A stretch of DNA of 64,000 nt from Sphingomonas sp. Root710 (GCF_001429065.1 NZ_LMIB01000001.1:691933-755932), one strand, 5' to 3'; shown: positions 18,159-27,265, numbered from the stretch's first letter. Notes: a model not told the origin generated them from the sequence alone. A program made the numbers and translations.

Positions 18159-18818
18159 TCAGGCCGAAATCATCTTCTCTTTCGGCGCGGGGGTCTTGGG
18201 CTTGAAAGCGCACAGATCGGCGACCGGACAGCGCCAGCATTCGGGTTTGCGCGCCTTGCAGATATAGCGCCCATGCAGGATCAGCCAGTGATGCGCGCCC
18301 TGGAGAAAGGGCTTGGGCGTCACCTTCTCCAACTTGAGCTCGACCTGAAGGACGTTCTTGCCCGGGGCCAGGCCGGTCCGGTTAGAAACGCGGAAGATAT
18401 GGGTGTCGACCGCGATCGTCTCCGCGCCGAAGGCAGTGTTCATCACGACGTTGGCCGTCTTGCGGCCCACCCCGGGGAGTTCCTCCAGCGCCTCACGGCT
18501 CCGCGGCACTTCGCCGTCATATTTGTCGACCAGAATTTGCGCCGCGGCGATGACGTTCTTCGCCTTCATGTTGAACAGACCGATCGTCTTGATGTGCTGC
18601 TTGAGCCCGTCCTCGCCCAGATCGAGCATCTGCTGCGGAGTCGTCACCTTGGCGAAGAGCGGGCCGGTCGCCTTGTTGACGCCGATATCGGTCGCCTGCG
18701 CCGATAGCGCTACCGCGACCAGCAGCGTATAGGGGTTCACATAGTTGAGTTCGGTTTGCGGCGCGGGATCATTCTCGGCGAGCCGGCGGTAGAACTCGAA
18801 GACGTCAGCCTTCTTCAC
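18159..18818 (-). CDS. nth: Endonuclease III
   Basis: The 219-residue protein has the helix-hairpin-helix LPGVGRKTANVV with its catalytic Lys, the catalytic Asp in VDTHIFRV, and a C-terminal [4Fe-4S] ligand set Cys-X6-Cys-X2-Cys-X5-Cys (CKARKPECWRCPVADLC). It is a DNA glycosylase/AP lyase that removes oxidised pyrimidines in base excision repair. The start is GTG 18818, which overlaps the dapB stop in a GTGA and begins V-K-K-A-D-V; longer in-frame starts lie within dapB. The coupling with dapB looks like genome compaction, not shared function. Confidence 0.94.
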   Translation of the reverse strand: MKKADVFEFYRRLAENDPAPQTELNYVNPYTLLVAVALSAQATDIGVNKATGPLFAKVTTPQQMLDLGEDGLKQHIKTIGLFNMKAKNVIAAAQILVDKYDGEVPRSREALEELPGVGRKTANVVMNTAFGAETIAVDTHIFRVSNRTGLAPGKNVLQVELKLEKVTPKPFLQGAHHWLILHGRYICKARKPECWRCPVADLCAFKPKTPAPKEKMISA

Positions 18819-19573
18819 AGGCCCAGCACATCGCCCATAGTATAGCGCCCGGCGGGCTTGCCCTGCATCCACAGGCATGCCTTGACCGCGCCGCGCGCGA
18901 AGATGGCGCGGGTCTCGGCGCGATGGCCCAGTTCGATCCGCTCGCCTTCGGTCGCCAGCACCACCATATGATCGCCCGCGACCGATCCGCCGCGCAGGCT
19001 GGCATAGCCGATCGTCCCGGCTTCGCGCGGCTTGTCGTTGCCATGGCCGATCCGGTCGTAGCGGCTGAGCTCCTGCAGCGTCGAGCCGCGCCCTTGGGCG
19101 GCGGCCGATCCGAGCAGCAGCGCGGTGCCCGATGGCGCGTCGACCTTGTGGCGATGATGCATCTCGACGATCTCGATGTCCCAGTCATCGCCAAGCCGGG
19201 CGGCGGCCTCGCGGACGAGATGGCTGAGCAGATTGACGCCGAGCGAAGTGTTCGCCGATTGCAGGACCGCGAGCCCATGCGCGGCGGCGTCGTCGATCAG
19301 CTTGTGGTGCTCGGGTTGGAGGCCGGTGGTGCCGATGACGAGCGGAACTTTCGCCGCCAGCGCGGCCTCGAGATGGCCGGCGAGGGCGGCGGGAGCGGAG
19401 AAGTCGACCAGCACGTCGCTGGCGGCGGCCAGCGCGGCGGCATCGCGATGCTCGCCGAACACGGCGCCCGACAGGTCTACCCCGCCCGCGACGATGGCGC
19501 CCAGATCGGCGGCGACGTCGGCGATCGCGCGGCCCATCCGTCCGTTCGCGCCCAATATGCCGATCCTGGTCAT
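18815..19573 (-). CDS. dapB: 4-hydroxy-tetrahydrodipicolinate reductase
   Basis: The 252-residue enzyme starts MTRIGILGANGRMGRAI, a Rossmann motif for NAD(P)H. It carries HHRHKVDAPSGTA, the family's substrate-binding and catalytic stretch, around residues 150-165. It catalyses the second committed step of the diaminopimelate/lysine pathway in the cytoplasm. I chose ATG 19573 because family homology begins there; an upstream ATG would add about 20 residues without similarity. It diverges from a DUF922 gene. Confidence 0.94.
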   Translation of the reverse strand: MTRIGILGANGRMGRAIADVAADLGAIVAGGVDLSGAVFGEHRDAAALAAASDVLVDFSAPAALAGHLEAALAAKVPLVIGTTGLQPEHHKLIDDAAAHGLAVLQSANTSLGVNLLSHLVREAAARLGDDWDIEIVEMHHRHKVDAPSGTALLLGSAAAQGRGSTLQELSRYDRIGHGNDKPREAGTIGYASLRGGSVAGDHMVVLATEGERIELGHRAETRAIFARGAVKACLWMQGKPAGRYTMGDVLGL

Positions 19574-19689
19574 GCCCGTGCCCCGTTCGTCGAAACCCGC
19601 GCGCTTCATGGCCGCGTGGCCGGGATGACGCAAGCGTGGTGATGGGGCTGGTCTTGCAACTATCGTCGTGCTGAAGCTGTTTCAGCGTG

Positions 19690-20280
19690 ATGAAGATGTG
19701 GGATGGTGCCGTGGGTCAATGCGTTCGAATCGCCGTCACCGCCCTGGTCCTTATGCCCATGCCCGCGATGGCCGCCGGCCCTTCACCCTTTGACGGCATC
19801 CCCGGCGTGACGTTCGAATATCATGACGTCGAGGGTCTCACCGCCGCCGATATCTATGCCTCGATGAAGGCCCGCGCGCCGGCGGGCGCGAGCGACGGCG
19901 GCGGCATTGCCAAGACCGCGTGGAACCTGAAGGTAGGGTGGCGCGAGGTACGGCGCGGCAAGAGCTGCGATGTCAGCGATCCGCTATCGAGTCTGTCGAT
20001 AACCGTCCATCTGCCGCGCCTCATCAATCAGCATGAGGTGACCCCCGAGGGGCTGGCCTTCTGGCGCGCGGCGATCGCGGGCCTCGAAATCCACGAAGCC
20101 GGTCACGCCCGGATTGCCTGGGAACATCGCAACGATTTCAACCGGGCGGCGCTGAAGGCCAGCTGCAATTCGGTGCGGAAGGTCGCCGAACAGACCCAGG
20201 TCCGGATTGACGCGATCCAGCGCGCCTATGACCGCGATACCAAGCATGGCATCACGCAGATGCCGCCGATCGAGCCGTAG
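19690..20280 (+). CDS. DUF922 predicted secreted zinc-dependent protease
   Basis: This 196-residue protein has a hydrophobic signal segment (AVTALVLMPMPAMAA) and a mature domain. The domain contains GLEIHEAGHARIAWEH, an HExxH zinc-binding motif (HEAGH) as in DUF922 putative proteases. Two cysteines (in RGKSCDVSD and LKASCNSV) may form a disulphide in the periplasm. The substrate is unknown. Three possible starts (GTG 19687, ATG 19690, ATG 19696) lie close together and none has a strong ribosome binding site. It stands alone, 32 bases before the sirtuin gene on the same strand. Confidence 0.75.
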   Translation: MKMWDGAVGQCVRIAVTALVLMPMPAMAAGPSPFDGIPGVTFEYHDVEGLTAADIYASMKARAPAGASDGGGIAKTAWNLKVGWREVRRGKSCDVSDPLSSLSITVHLPRLINQHEVTPEGLAFWRAAIAGLEIHEAGHARIAWEHRNDFNRAALKASCNSVRKVAEQTQVRIDAIQRAYDRDTKHGITQMPPIEP

Positions 20281-20312
20281 CGCCGGAAGCCGCAGCGCAT
20301 TATCCATGCGTC

Positions 20313-21023
20313 ATGAGCGGCATCCACAACATCGTCATCCTCACCGGCGCGGGCGTATCCGCAGAGAGCGGGCTGGGGACTTTTCGGGGACCGGGAGGAC
20401 TGTGGGAGGGGCACAGGGTCGAGGATATCTGCACACCGGAGGCATTAGCGCGGAATCGCGATCTGGTGCTCGACTTCTATGATCAACGCCGCGCCGCGCT
20501 GGCGACGGTGAAGCCCAATGCGGCGCATGAGGCACTGGCGCGGCTTGATTGCGAATGGCCGGGCGAGTTGCTGATCGTCACCCAGAATGTCGACGACCTG
20601 CATGAGCGGGCAGGGGCCACGCGGCTGCTGCACATGCATGGCGAACTCATGTCGTCGCTGTGCGAAGCATGCGGCGCGCGGGCGGGCTATGGCGGATCGA
20701 TGCTCGACGGCACGCTGTGCGGCAGTTGCGGGGCGGCCGACACGCTCCGCCCTGACATCGTCTTCTTCGGTGAAATGCCCTATGAGATGGACCGCATCGA
20801 TCGCGCCCTGAGCCGCGCCGACCTCTTCCTGTCAATCGGTACCTCGGGCGCAGTGTACCCCGCTGCCGGTTTTGTTCGAAGCGCGCGGCATTTCGGCGCT
20901 CAGACGCTGGAACTCAATCTGGATCCGTCCGAGGGAAGTTTCTTCTTTCACGAAAGCCGGATGGGGGCCGCAAGCGAGCTGGTGCCCGAATGGGTGGGCG
21001 AACTACTGGCCGCGCGAGATTAA
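20313..21023 (+). CDS. cobB: NAD-dependent protein deacylase (sirtuin, CobB-like)
   Basis: The 236-residue sirtuin has the NAD-binding TGAGVSAESG (11-20), QNVDDLHE (91-98), catalytic His109 in HMHGEL, a zinc site with Cys117/120 and Cys136/139, and GTSGAVYPAAGF. Tyr56 and Arg59 (FYDQRR) form the Y-x-x-R pair that marks class III sirtuins able to remove succinyl and malonyl groups as well as acetyl. It acts in the cytoplasm on acylated lysines. The stop codon TAA overlaps the era stop on the other strand in a TTAA. Confidence 0.93.
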   Translation: MSGIHNIVILTGAGVSAESGLGTFRGPGGLWEGHRVEDICTPEALARNRDLVLDFYDQRRAALATVKPNAAHEALARLDCEWPGELLIVTQNVDDLHERAGATRLLHMHGELMSSLCEACGARAGYGGSMLDGTLCGSCGAADTLRPDIVFFGEMPYEMDRIDRALSRADLFLSIGTSGAVYPAAGFVRSARHFGAQTLELNLDPSEGSFFFHESRMGAASELVPEWVGELLAARD

Positions 21024-21913
21024 TCGACCCAGTCGAGCCCGATCTCGCGGTAGAGGCCGCGATCCTCTTCCCATTTCTCGGCGACCTTGACGTGCAGGAA
21101 GAGGTGGACCTTACGGTCAAGCAGCTTTTCCAGCTCCTCGCGGGACCGCGAGCCGATCTCCTTGAGGCGCGCGCCGCGCTTGCCGACGACGATCGCCTTC
21201 TGCGTTTCGCGCCCGACCAGAATCTGCTGATGGATCGCGACCGAGCCGTCGCGCCGTTCCTCATATTTCTCGGTCTCGACCGCCGAGGCATAGGGGAGTT
21301 CAGCGTGGAGCTGGAGATAAAGCTGCTCACGGGTCACTTCGGCGGCGAGCATCCGGTCGGTGGCGTCGGAGACCTGCTCCTCCGGGAAGTGCCAAGGGCC
21401 CTCGGGCATTCGGGCGGCGAGCGCCTGTCGGAGATCATCGACCCCGTCGCCGGTGCTGGCCGAGATCATGTAGATCGCCTCGGGCGCAAGCTTGTCCTGC
21501 AGCCGGACCGCGAGTTCGAGCAGTTTTTCCTTGGCGCAGATATCGACCTTGTTGAGCACCAATATCTTGGGCTCACGCCGCGTTGCCAATGTGTCGAGCA
21601 GATCGGCGATCTTGTGGGTGATCCCGGTCTTGGCGTCGATCACGAAGGCGATCAGGTCGGCGTCCTGCGCGCCGCTCCACGCGGCAGCCACCATCGCCCG
21701 GTCGAGCCGCCGCTGCGGCGCGAAGATACCGGGGGTGTCGACCAGCAATATCTGGCTCTCGCCTGCGATGGCGACGCCGATCAGCCGGGTTCGCGTGGTC
21801 TGCGCCTTGGGGCTGACGATCGCGACCTTCTGGCCGACCAGCGCGTTGACGAGGGTGGATTTGCCGGCGTTGGGGGCGCCGACGACGGCGACGAAGCCGC
21901 AACGTTCGGTCAT
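21020..21913 (-). CDS. era: GTPase Era
   Basis: The 297-residue protein has the G1 loop GAPNAGKST at 12-20, the G3 DTPG, the G4 NKVD, and a C-terminal KH domain with VGKRGARLKEIGSRSR. Era binds the 3' end of 16S rRNA and is essential for 30S maturation. ATG 21913 overlaps the rnc stop as ATGA, the usual rnc-era coupling. It converges on the sirtuin gene with overlapping stop codons. Confidence 0.96.
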   Translation of the reverse strand: MTERCGFVAVVGAPNAGKSTLVNALVGQKVAIVSPKAQTTRTRLIGVAIAGESQILLVDTPGIFAPQRRLDRAMVAAAWSGAQDADLIAFVIDAKTGITHKIADLLDTLATRREPKILVLNKVDICAKEKLLELAVRLQDKLAPEAIYMISASTGDGVDDLRQALAARMPEGPWHFPEEQVSDATDRMLAAEVTREQLYLQLHAELPYASAVETEKYEERRDGSVAIHQQILVGRETQKAIVVGKRGARLKEIGSRSREELEKLLDRKVHLFLHVKVAEKWEEDRGLYREIGLDWVD

Positions 21914-22578
21914 GACAATTTCTCCAGTAGCGCCCTGGCTGCGGCGGTTTCGGCTTCCTGCTTCGACGTGCCCTCGGCGCTCGCCTCGGCCTTGCCGGGG
22001 ATTTCGACGCTGACAGTGAAGCGCGGCGCGTGGTGCGGGCCGGTGCGGGTTCCAGTGGTATAGACCGGCGGCTTGCAGCGATGCGCTGCAGCCCATTCCT
22101 GCAAGGCCGATTTGGGATGCTTCGGGGCCTGGGCCTGTCCGCTGACCTTTTGCTCCCAGGCGCGCTGCACGAAACCCGCCGCAGCCGGCAACCCGCCTTC
22201 GAGGAAAAGTGCGCCGATCAGCGCCTCCACGACATCGCCCAGCACATTGTCGCTTTCGACCGCGCCGTCGTCGCGGGCCTGTTTACCGAGCTTCAAATGG
22301 GTGGCCACGCCTATCTCGCGCGCAATCTCGGCGCAGGTCTCGCGGCTGACGATCGCGTTGAGGCGGCGCGACAGCTTGCCTTCGGGCTCGTCGGGAAACA
22401 GCGCATAGAGCCAGTCGGCGGCGACGAGGCCGAGCACCCGGTCACCCAGGAATTCCAGCCGTTCATAGTGCGCCGAGCCGTAGCTGCCATGGGTCAGCGC
22501 ACGCTGGAACAGCGCGACGTCGCGGGGGGCATGGCCCAGCGTCGCCGAGATCCAGGCGCGGAGTACGTCTTCATTCAT
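21910..22578 (-). CDS. rnc: Ribonuclease III
   Basis: The 222-residue enzyme has the RNase III signature ERLEFLGDRVL at 39-49, a second catalytic acidic site in GDVVEALIGALF, and a C-terminal double-stranded RNA-binding domain from about residue 150 (KSALQEWAAAH, then GTSKQEAETAAARALL). It processes rRNA precursors and structured mRNAs. It is the first gene of a short rnc-era unit. The lepB gene often found upstream in alphaproteobacteria is absent here. Confidence 0.95.
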   Translation of the reverse strand: MNEDVLRAWISATLGHAPRDVALFQRALTHGSYGSAHYERLEFLGDRVLGLVAADWLYALFPDEPEGKLSRRLNAIVSRETCAEIAREIGVATHLKLGKQARDDGAVESDNVLGDVVEALIGALFLEGGLPAAAGFVQRAWEQKVSGQAQAPKHPKSALQEWAAAHRCKPPVYTTGTRTGPHHAPRFTVSVEIPGKAEASAEGTSKQEAETAAARALLEKLS

Positions 22579-22641
22579 GCGGCGCGCTCCTAACGCATAT
22601 GGGGGATTGCGTCACCTCTGGCGGAGCGTCACGGTAGAGCG

Positions 22642-22818
22642 ATGGGCGACGTGGTCAATTTCAACAAGGCGCGCAAGGCGAAGACGAAAGCCGATGCGCG
22701 CACCGCCGCCGATGCCAATCGCGCGAAATTCGGGCGGACCAAGGCTGAAAAGGACCGCGACCGCGCCGACAAGGCGCGCGCTGACAGGTTGCTCGATGGA
22801 GCGAAGATCGACGAATGA
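22642..22818 (+). CDS. DUF4169 small basic protein
   Basis: This 58-residue protein is below common length cut-offs but is well supported. It begins MGDVVNFNKARKAK and contains NRAKFGRTKAEKDRDRA, the conserved core of DUF4169, a family of small charged alphaproteobacterial proteins of unknown role. It is almost entirely helical, Lys/Arg/Ala-rich and soluble. It starts 64 bases from the divergent rnc start. Confidence 0.82.
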   Translation: MGDVVNFNKARKAKTKADARTAADANRAKFGRTKAEKDRDRADKARADRLLDGAKIDE

Positions 22819-22824
22819 TGGAAG

Positions 22825-22845
22825 TCCCGGCTTTCACCGGGATGC
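22825..22845. repeat. Palindromic intergenic repeat copy
   Basis: TCCCGG and CCGGGA flank a six-base loop at 22825-22842, followed by TGC. The unit resembles the arms of the inverted repeat at 53263-53343 (TCCCGGC...CCGGGATG). It lies between two convergent gene ends, where it may act as an mRNA 3'-end hairpin. Confidence 0.45.
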
Positions 22846-22848
22846 TAT

Positions 22849-23124
22849 TTATCTGGCCAGCACCAGCATGGTGACGAGCGCTGCGGCGCTGCCGCCCCAC
22901 AACAGCACGAAGGCGCCGACGAAGCGGACCAGCGCCTGACGCCGCAGCACCGGATCGGCGATGAAGCCGTCGGCGGTGCGCTCGGCCAGCATCTGCTGAA
23001 GCGCGTGCGCAGGCGAGGGGACATGTTCGGCGACGATATCCGCGTTGAACGCGACGAGGCGGCCCTTGGTGCGCCGCTCCTTGAACGGGACAGCCTCGAT
23101 CTGGGTCTTGTGCTTCAACGCCAT
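22849..23124 (-). CDS. Small membrane protein of unknown function
   Basis: The 91-residue product has a soluble charged N-terminal two-thirds (KHKTQIEAVPFKERRTKGR) and a single C-terminal hydrophobic helix (FVGAFVLLWGGSAAALVTMLVLA), so it is probably tail-anchored in the inner membrane. I do not recognise a family. The gene looks real because a perfect AGGAGG lies five bases upstream of ATG 23124. It sits just downstream of fliS on the same strand and might be co-transcribed with it, though no flagellar link is evident. Confidence 0.6.
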   Translation of the reverse strand: MALKHKTQIEAVPFKERRTKGRLVAFNADIVAEHVPSPAHALQQMLAERTADGFIADPVLRRQALVRFVGAFVLLWGGSAAALVTMLVLAR

Positions 23125-23177
23125 GCTCGCCTCCTGCCCGGCGACGATGCGCCAGGCAGCGTTAAGAGAGTCTTAAA

Positions 23178-23576
23178 TCAGCCGATCGATTCCCAGGCAT
23201 CGACGATCTCGCTGAGATAGCCGCGCGCGGTTTCGACCTGCGCCGGATCGTTGGTCCGGCCGCCGAGCTGCACGAGGCGGCGGGATTCGCGATAAACCCG
23301 GGCGAGGTTGACCGCGATCTCGCCACCGTTGTGGAAGTCGAGGCTGGTCTCCAGCGCGAGCAGGATGTTCGACGCGCGGGCCTGCTTGTCGATCATCTTG
23401 GCGCGGTTGCCGGCGCGCATCGCGGCGATCATGATCTCGGTCGCTTTCATAAGCTCGTCGAAGAGAATGCCGATTAGCCGGTGCGGCGAGGCGCCCTCGA
23501 CCTGGCTCGCGACGTCGACCGTCTGATAGCGCGCCTTCGCACCGCCCATCGCGCCATAGCCATTGCTCATGAACAT
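23178..23576 (-). CDS. fliS: Flagellar export chaperone FliS
   Basis: The 132-residue all-helical protein has the FliS pattern: an N-terminal Y-x-x-V-D motif, then SPHRLIGILFDELMKA, then LLALETSLDFHNGGEIAVNLARVY. FliS binds the C-terminal D0 region of flagellin in the cytoplasm and prevents early polymerisation. It lies 31 bases after fliD, the common fliD-fliS order. I chose ATG 23576 because GAGAG precedes it by six bases. ATG 23570 is an equal-frame alternative. Confidence 0.9.
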   Translation of the reverse strand: MFMSNGYGAMGGAKARYQTVDVASQVEGASPHRLIGILFDELMKATEIMIAAMRAGNRAKMIDKQARASNILLALETSLDFHNGGEIAVNLARVYRESRRLVQLGGRTNDPAQVETARGYLSEIVDAWESIG

Positions 23577-23607
23577 GATATTCTCTCTTGTTCTCTATGG
23601 GTTGAGA

Positions 23608-25236
23608 TTAGTTGTTTTCATTGGTCCAGAGCTTGACCTGCTGCGTCAGATAGCTCTGGGTCGAGCTGTAGGCGAGCAGGGCGCTCTGCATCCGCGTGAA
23701 CTGAGCGGAGAGTTGTTCGCGGTAGGCCGTGTCCTTCGCGGTCAGCTTCTCCTGCTCCTTGGCGATCGCCGCCTTCTCGGTCTCCAGCTTCTTCTGCGAA
23801 GAGGTGAGCGGGCCGGCGCTGGCGGTCAGATCGTTCTTGATGGCGTCGAGCGCTCCCTGGATGCCGAGGTCGATCGTGATCGTCGCGCTGGCCACCGGAC
23901 CGAGTACATCGAACGACAGGCCAGCGGCGGCAGACAGGTAGGAAGCCGACACGCCGGTTGCGCCCACCGGCAGGGTATAGCCGCCGTCCAGCGTCGCCGA
24001 TGCGCCGGTGGTGCCGTTGCCAGGGGTGGCGTTGGTGACGGTGTAGACGCCGCCCTTCACCTTGCCGACTTGGCTCGTGATCTGGATCAGCGCGTTGCTG
24101 CTGCGCTGGCCCGGATTGAACATGGCTTCGACGGCATCGGGGTTGGACGTCATCACCGAGGACAGCTTGGCCGCGTCGAGCGTGAGCGTGCCGTCGCGGT
24201 TGGTCGATACGCCAATCTCGGCAAGGGTGGTGGGGCTGCCGTCGGTGGCGAAGGTCAGCTTAGTCGAGGTCAGCGCGCCGAGCCGCTGGACGAGCGATCG
24301 GATGCCCGAATCGCTGCGCAGCGAGCCGGTCGTGCCGGTCATCGTCGCCAGCGTCGTCTTCATCTCGTTATAAGCGGCGACGAAGTCGCTCACCGCAGTC
24401 TTGATCGCGTCTACGGGCTGGCTCGATCCGATCGTGATGGTGGTGCCTGGCGCTGCCGAGACCAGATCGATCTTCACGCCCTCGATCACGTCGCTGAAAC
24501 TGTTGCTTGCCTTGCTCACCGCGACACCGTCGACGATCAGCTCGGCATTCTGGGCTTCCTGTTGCAGCTCGAGGCCGGTGATAGCGTCGGGATCATAGGT
24601 GGTGGCGTCGAAGGTGAAGCGCCCGAGCCCTGCAGGATCGCCGCTCGCCTGCGTCAGCGAGAAGGCGTTGGCCTCGCCGGTCGCGCCCTTGATCACAAGG
24701 CGGGTGCCGGTCGAGTCGGTCACGGTGCTGGCGGTGACGCCCAGGCCGCTGTCCTTGATGGCCTTGGCGAGGCCGGCCAGCGAGTTGTTGGTCGAATCGA
24801 TCGTGATCGTCTTGGTCTGGCTGCCGACCGTCAGCGTCAGCGTTCCCGTGCCGACCGCGGTAGCCGAGGAGGCGAGGGGCGCCGCGGTCAGCGTCTGCGC
24901 GGTCGCGAGCTGCCCGACCTTGATGCTCGCCGACAGCCCTTTCAGCCGCGCGCCGGCCAGGGCGCTGACATTGGCGATCGAACTGTTCGAGGTGGTCGGT
25001 TGCGTATAGAGGGTGCCGCCCGAGATCAGGCTCGACAGCGCCGTCGAGAAGCCGTTGATCGAGCTGACCGCATTGCCGAGATCGGAAATCTTGCTCGTAT
25101 TGGCGGTCGTACGGTTGGTCAGCGCTTCTTTCTTGCTGGCGATCGTCGCGGTGGCGAGCTGATCGACGAGCGACGCCGTATCGATGCTCGACGCACCCAG
25201 CGATGTGAGAATCGAAGAACCAACCGACGTAACCAT
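23608..25236 (-). CDS. fliD: Flagellar filament cap FliD (hook-associated protein 2)
   Basis: The 542-residue protein has the FliD N-terminal domain (SSIDTASLVDQLATA, SKISDLGNAVSSINGF) and the C-terminal domain (DFVAAYNEMKTTL, GSLRSDSGIRSLVQRL, EIGVSTNRDGTLTLDAAKL). It ends in a coiled-coil-like helix (SQKKLETEKAAIAKEQEKL). It caps the growing filament and helps flagellin fold in. No signal peptide is present, as expected for type III export. ATG 25236 is preferred, and GTG 25248 is possible. The very Thr/Ser-rich composition is normal for the family. Confidence 0.93.
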   Translation of the reverse strand: MVTSVGSSILTSLGASSIDTASLVDQLATATIASKKEALTNRTTANTSKISDLGNAVSSINGFSTALSSLISGGTLYTQPTTSNSSIANVSALAGARLKGLSASIKVGQLATAQTLTAAPLASSATAVGTGTLTLTVGSQTKTITIDSTNNSLAGLAKAIKDSGLGVTASTVTDSTGTRLVIKGATGEANAFSLTQASGDPAGLGRFTFDATTYDPDAITGLELQQEAQNAELIVDGVAVSKASNSFSDVIEGVKIDLVSAAPGTTITIGSSQPVDAIKTAVSDFVAAYNEMKTTLATMTGTTGSLRSDSGIRSLVQRLGALTSTKLTFATDGSPTTLAEIGVSTNRDGTLTLDAAKLSSVMTSNPDAVEAMFNPGQRSSNALIQITSQVGKVKGGVYTVTNATPGNGTTGASATLDGGYTLPVGATGVSASYLSAAAGLSFDVLGPVASATITIDLGIQGALDAIKNDLTASAGPLTSSQKKLETEKAAIAKEQEKLTAKDTAYREQLSAQFTRMQSALLAYSSTQSYLTQQVKLWTNENN

Positions 25237-25341
25237 GTGAACGACCACCTTCGCTGCTGCCGGTAACGGCGCATTGGAGGCAGTGTTTAACCCGCCAAGT
25301 CCTTTAAAATCCCTAATGGGCGTTGAGGACGTTCATTAGCC

Positions 25342-26481
25342 TCAATTCACCACTTTGCCGTCCTCGTCGAACCGGGCGCCAACGGGCACGTCGACGTCGG
25401 GCTGGACGATCCCTTCGGCCATGGCGCGGTCCAGGTTGAAGACGAAGGCGAGGATCGCGGCGACCGCGATGAACAGGTCCTCGCGGATCAGCTGGCCCGA
25501 TCGGCTCGTATAGTAGATGGCGCGGGTGAGCTGCGGATATTGCAGCATCGGCACGGCATTCTCGGTCGCCAGTTCGCGGATGGCCTGGGCGGTCGCGCCG
25601 CGGCCGCGGGCGAGGACGACCGGGGCAACGTCATATCCAGGCTTGTAGCGTAGCGCGACTGCGAAATGGGTCGGGTTGGTCAGGACCACCGTGGATTCCA
25701 GAACGGCCTTGCGCGCCGAGCCCTTGGCGGCCTGCATCTGCTTCTGGCGGATCGCCGCCTTGAGTTCGGGCGAGCCTTCGGTCTGCTTGCTCTCGTCCTT
25801 GATTTCCTGCTTCGACATGCGCAGCCGCTTGCCGCGCTGGAAGATCTGCGCGGGGACATCGGCGCCCGCCACCACCGCGAGCGCCAGCGTCATCACCAGC
25901 ACCGCGAAAACGAAGGTCGCCCCCAGATTGTCTAGCGCGGTGCGCAGATCCTGTTGCCCCATCGTCACGATCGCGGCGATCTGATCCATTAGCAGCCAGT
26001 AGCCGACCGCGCCGAGCGCCACGATCTTGAGCAGAGACTTGCCGAGTTCGATGAGCCCCTGCACCCCGAAGATGCGCTTGATCCCGGCGATCGGGTCGAG
26101 CTTGTTGCCCTTGAAGGCGATCGCCGACCAGCGAAAGCCGAGCGAACCGAGCATCGCCGGCGCAGCGATTGCCGCCGCCAGCGTCAGCAGGAAGAGCAGC
26201 GCGATCGGCAAGGCCACCGTGGCCAGCGTGGTCAGGATCGCCGAGCCGGGATCGAACGTCTCGATCGCGCTGCTGTCGAAGGACAGTGCATTTGACAGCA
26301 TCCGTTTGAGCGCGGCTATCGCCCAGGGGCCGGCGACCGCGATCCACCCCGCGCCGACGATCATCACCAGCGCGACGCCGAGCTCCTTCGATTGAAGGAC
26401 ATCGCCTTTCTCGACCGCATCCTGCCGCCGCTTGGGGGTTGGGGCTTCGGTCTTCTCGTCGTCCTCGGGACCCTCGGCCAT
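25342..26481 (-). CDS. flhB: Flagellar type III export switch protein FlhB
   Basis: The 379-residue protein starts with the charged DEKTEAPTPKRRQDA motif and has four membrane helices. Its cytoplasmic domain contains NPTHFAVALRY, whose Asn-Pro bond is cut autocatalytically to switch export from hook to filament substrates. It completes the fliP-fliQ-fliR-flhB core of the flagellar export gate. It starts one base after the fliR stop. Confidence 0.96.
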   Translation of the reverse strand: MAEGPEDDEKTEAPTPKRRQDAVEKGDVLQSKELGVALVMIVGAGWIAVAGPWAIAALKRMLSNALSFDSSAIETFDPGSAILTTLATVALPIALLFLLTLAAAIAAPAMLGSLGFRWSAIAFKGNKLDPIAGIKRIFGVQGLIELGKSLLKIVALGAVGYWLLMDQIAAIVTMGQQDLRTALDNLGATFVFAVLVMTLALAVVAGADVPAQIFQRGKRLRMSKQEIKDESKQTEGSPELKAAIRQKQMQAAKGSARKAVLESTVVLTNPTHFAVALRYKPGYDVAPVVLARGRGATAQAIRELATENAVPMLQYPQLTRAIYYTSRSGQLIREDLFIAVAAILAFVFNLDRAMAEGIVQPDVDVPVGARFDEDGKVVN

Positions 26482-26482
26482 G

Positions 26483-27265
26483 TCAGCGCCCGTTCGCGAT
26501 CAGGCGCGCTTCGGCGAGCCCGCGTTGCAGCGCCGCGGTGATGCCGTCGGCCATCACCGGCGCGGCGATCGCCAATAGCACGAGTCCGGCCATCAGCGTA
26601 GCGGGCAGGCCGACCGAGAAGATGTTCATCTGTGGCGCCGAACGGGCGAGCATAGCCATGACGAGCTGAACCAGGATCACCGCAAAGCCGACCGGCAGGG
26701 CGATGGCGAGCCCCGCCGCGAACAGATCGCCGCCGAACAGGACGAGGCCCTGGAGGCTCTTCGCGCCCATCCAGGCCTCACCCGGTGGCAGCGCGCGATA
26801 GCTTTCGACGACGATCGCCGCGAGCTGGAGATGTCCGCCGGTCGCCAGGAACAGGAAGATCGCCATCAGCGACAGATATTGGCTGACGGCGGGGGAGGGC
26901 GCGCCGGTCGCCGGGTCCATCATCCCCGCAAAGCCCAGGCCCATCGCATTGCCGATGACTTCGCCTGCCACCAGCGCTGCGGAGAAGCCGATCTGCACCG
27001 CGAAGCCGATGGCAAGCCCCGCCAGCACTTCGCCGGTCACCAACAGGAATCCGGATATGGACACGACGCCGTCGACCGGCATCACGAAGGGCGTGTTGGC
27101 GAGCGCGGGTACGCCGATCGCCAACGCCACGACCGCGCGAACCTGTAGCGGCACCTGCGGCGCACCGAAGACGGGCGCGGCAATGAAGGCGGCGCCGGGA
27201 CGGATCATCGCGATCATCCAGAGCCAGAGCTGGGTTTCCAGCCCAGCAAGGCCCTGGGGAATCAT
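26483..27265 (-). CDS. fliR: Flagellar export gate protein FliR
   Basis: The 260-residue polytopic protein has about six membrane helices and FliR features: an N-terminal FIAAPVFGAPQVPLQVR, then GEVIGNAMGLGFAGMMDPATG, then QMNIFSVGLPATL. It forms the export gate with FliP and FliQ. ATG 27265 overlaps the fliQ stop as ATGA. The frame is open further upstream inside fliQ, but the FliR family sequence begins at this ATG. Confidence 0.94.
   Translation of the reverse strand: MIPQGLAGLETQLWLWMIAMIRPGAAFIAAPVFGAPQVPLQVRAVVALAIGVPALANTPFVMPVDGVVSISGFLLVTGEVLAGLAIGFAVQIGFSAALVAGEVIGNAMGLGFAGMMDPATGAPSPAVSQYLSLMAIFLFLATGGHLQLAAIVVESYRALPPGEAWMGAKSLQGLVLFGGDLFAAGLAIALPVGFAVILVQLVMAMLARSAPQMNIFSVGLPATLMAGLVLLAIAAPVMADGITAALQRGLAEARLIANGR

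Noticed and set aside
25237-25341. Sigma-54 or sigma-28 promoter before fliD
   Set aside because: No GG-N10-GC with flanking consensus and no TAAA-N15-GCCGATAA pair; the partial matches are no better than chance.
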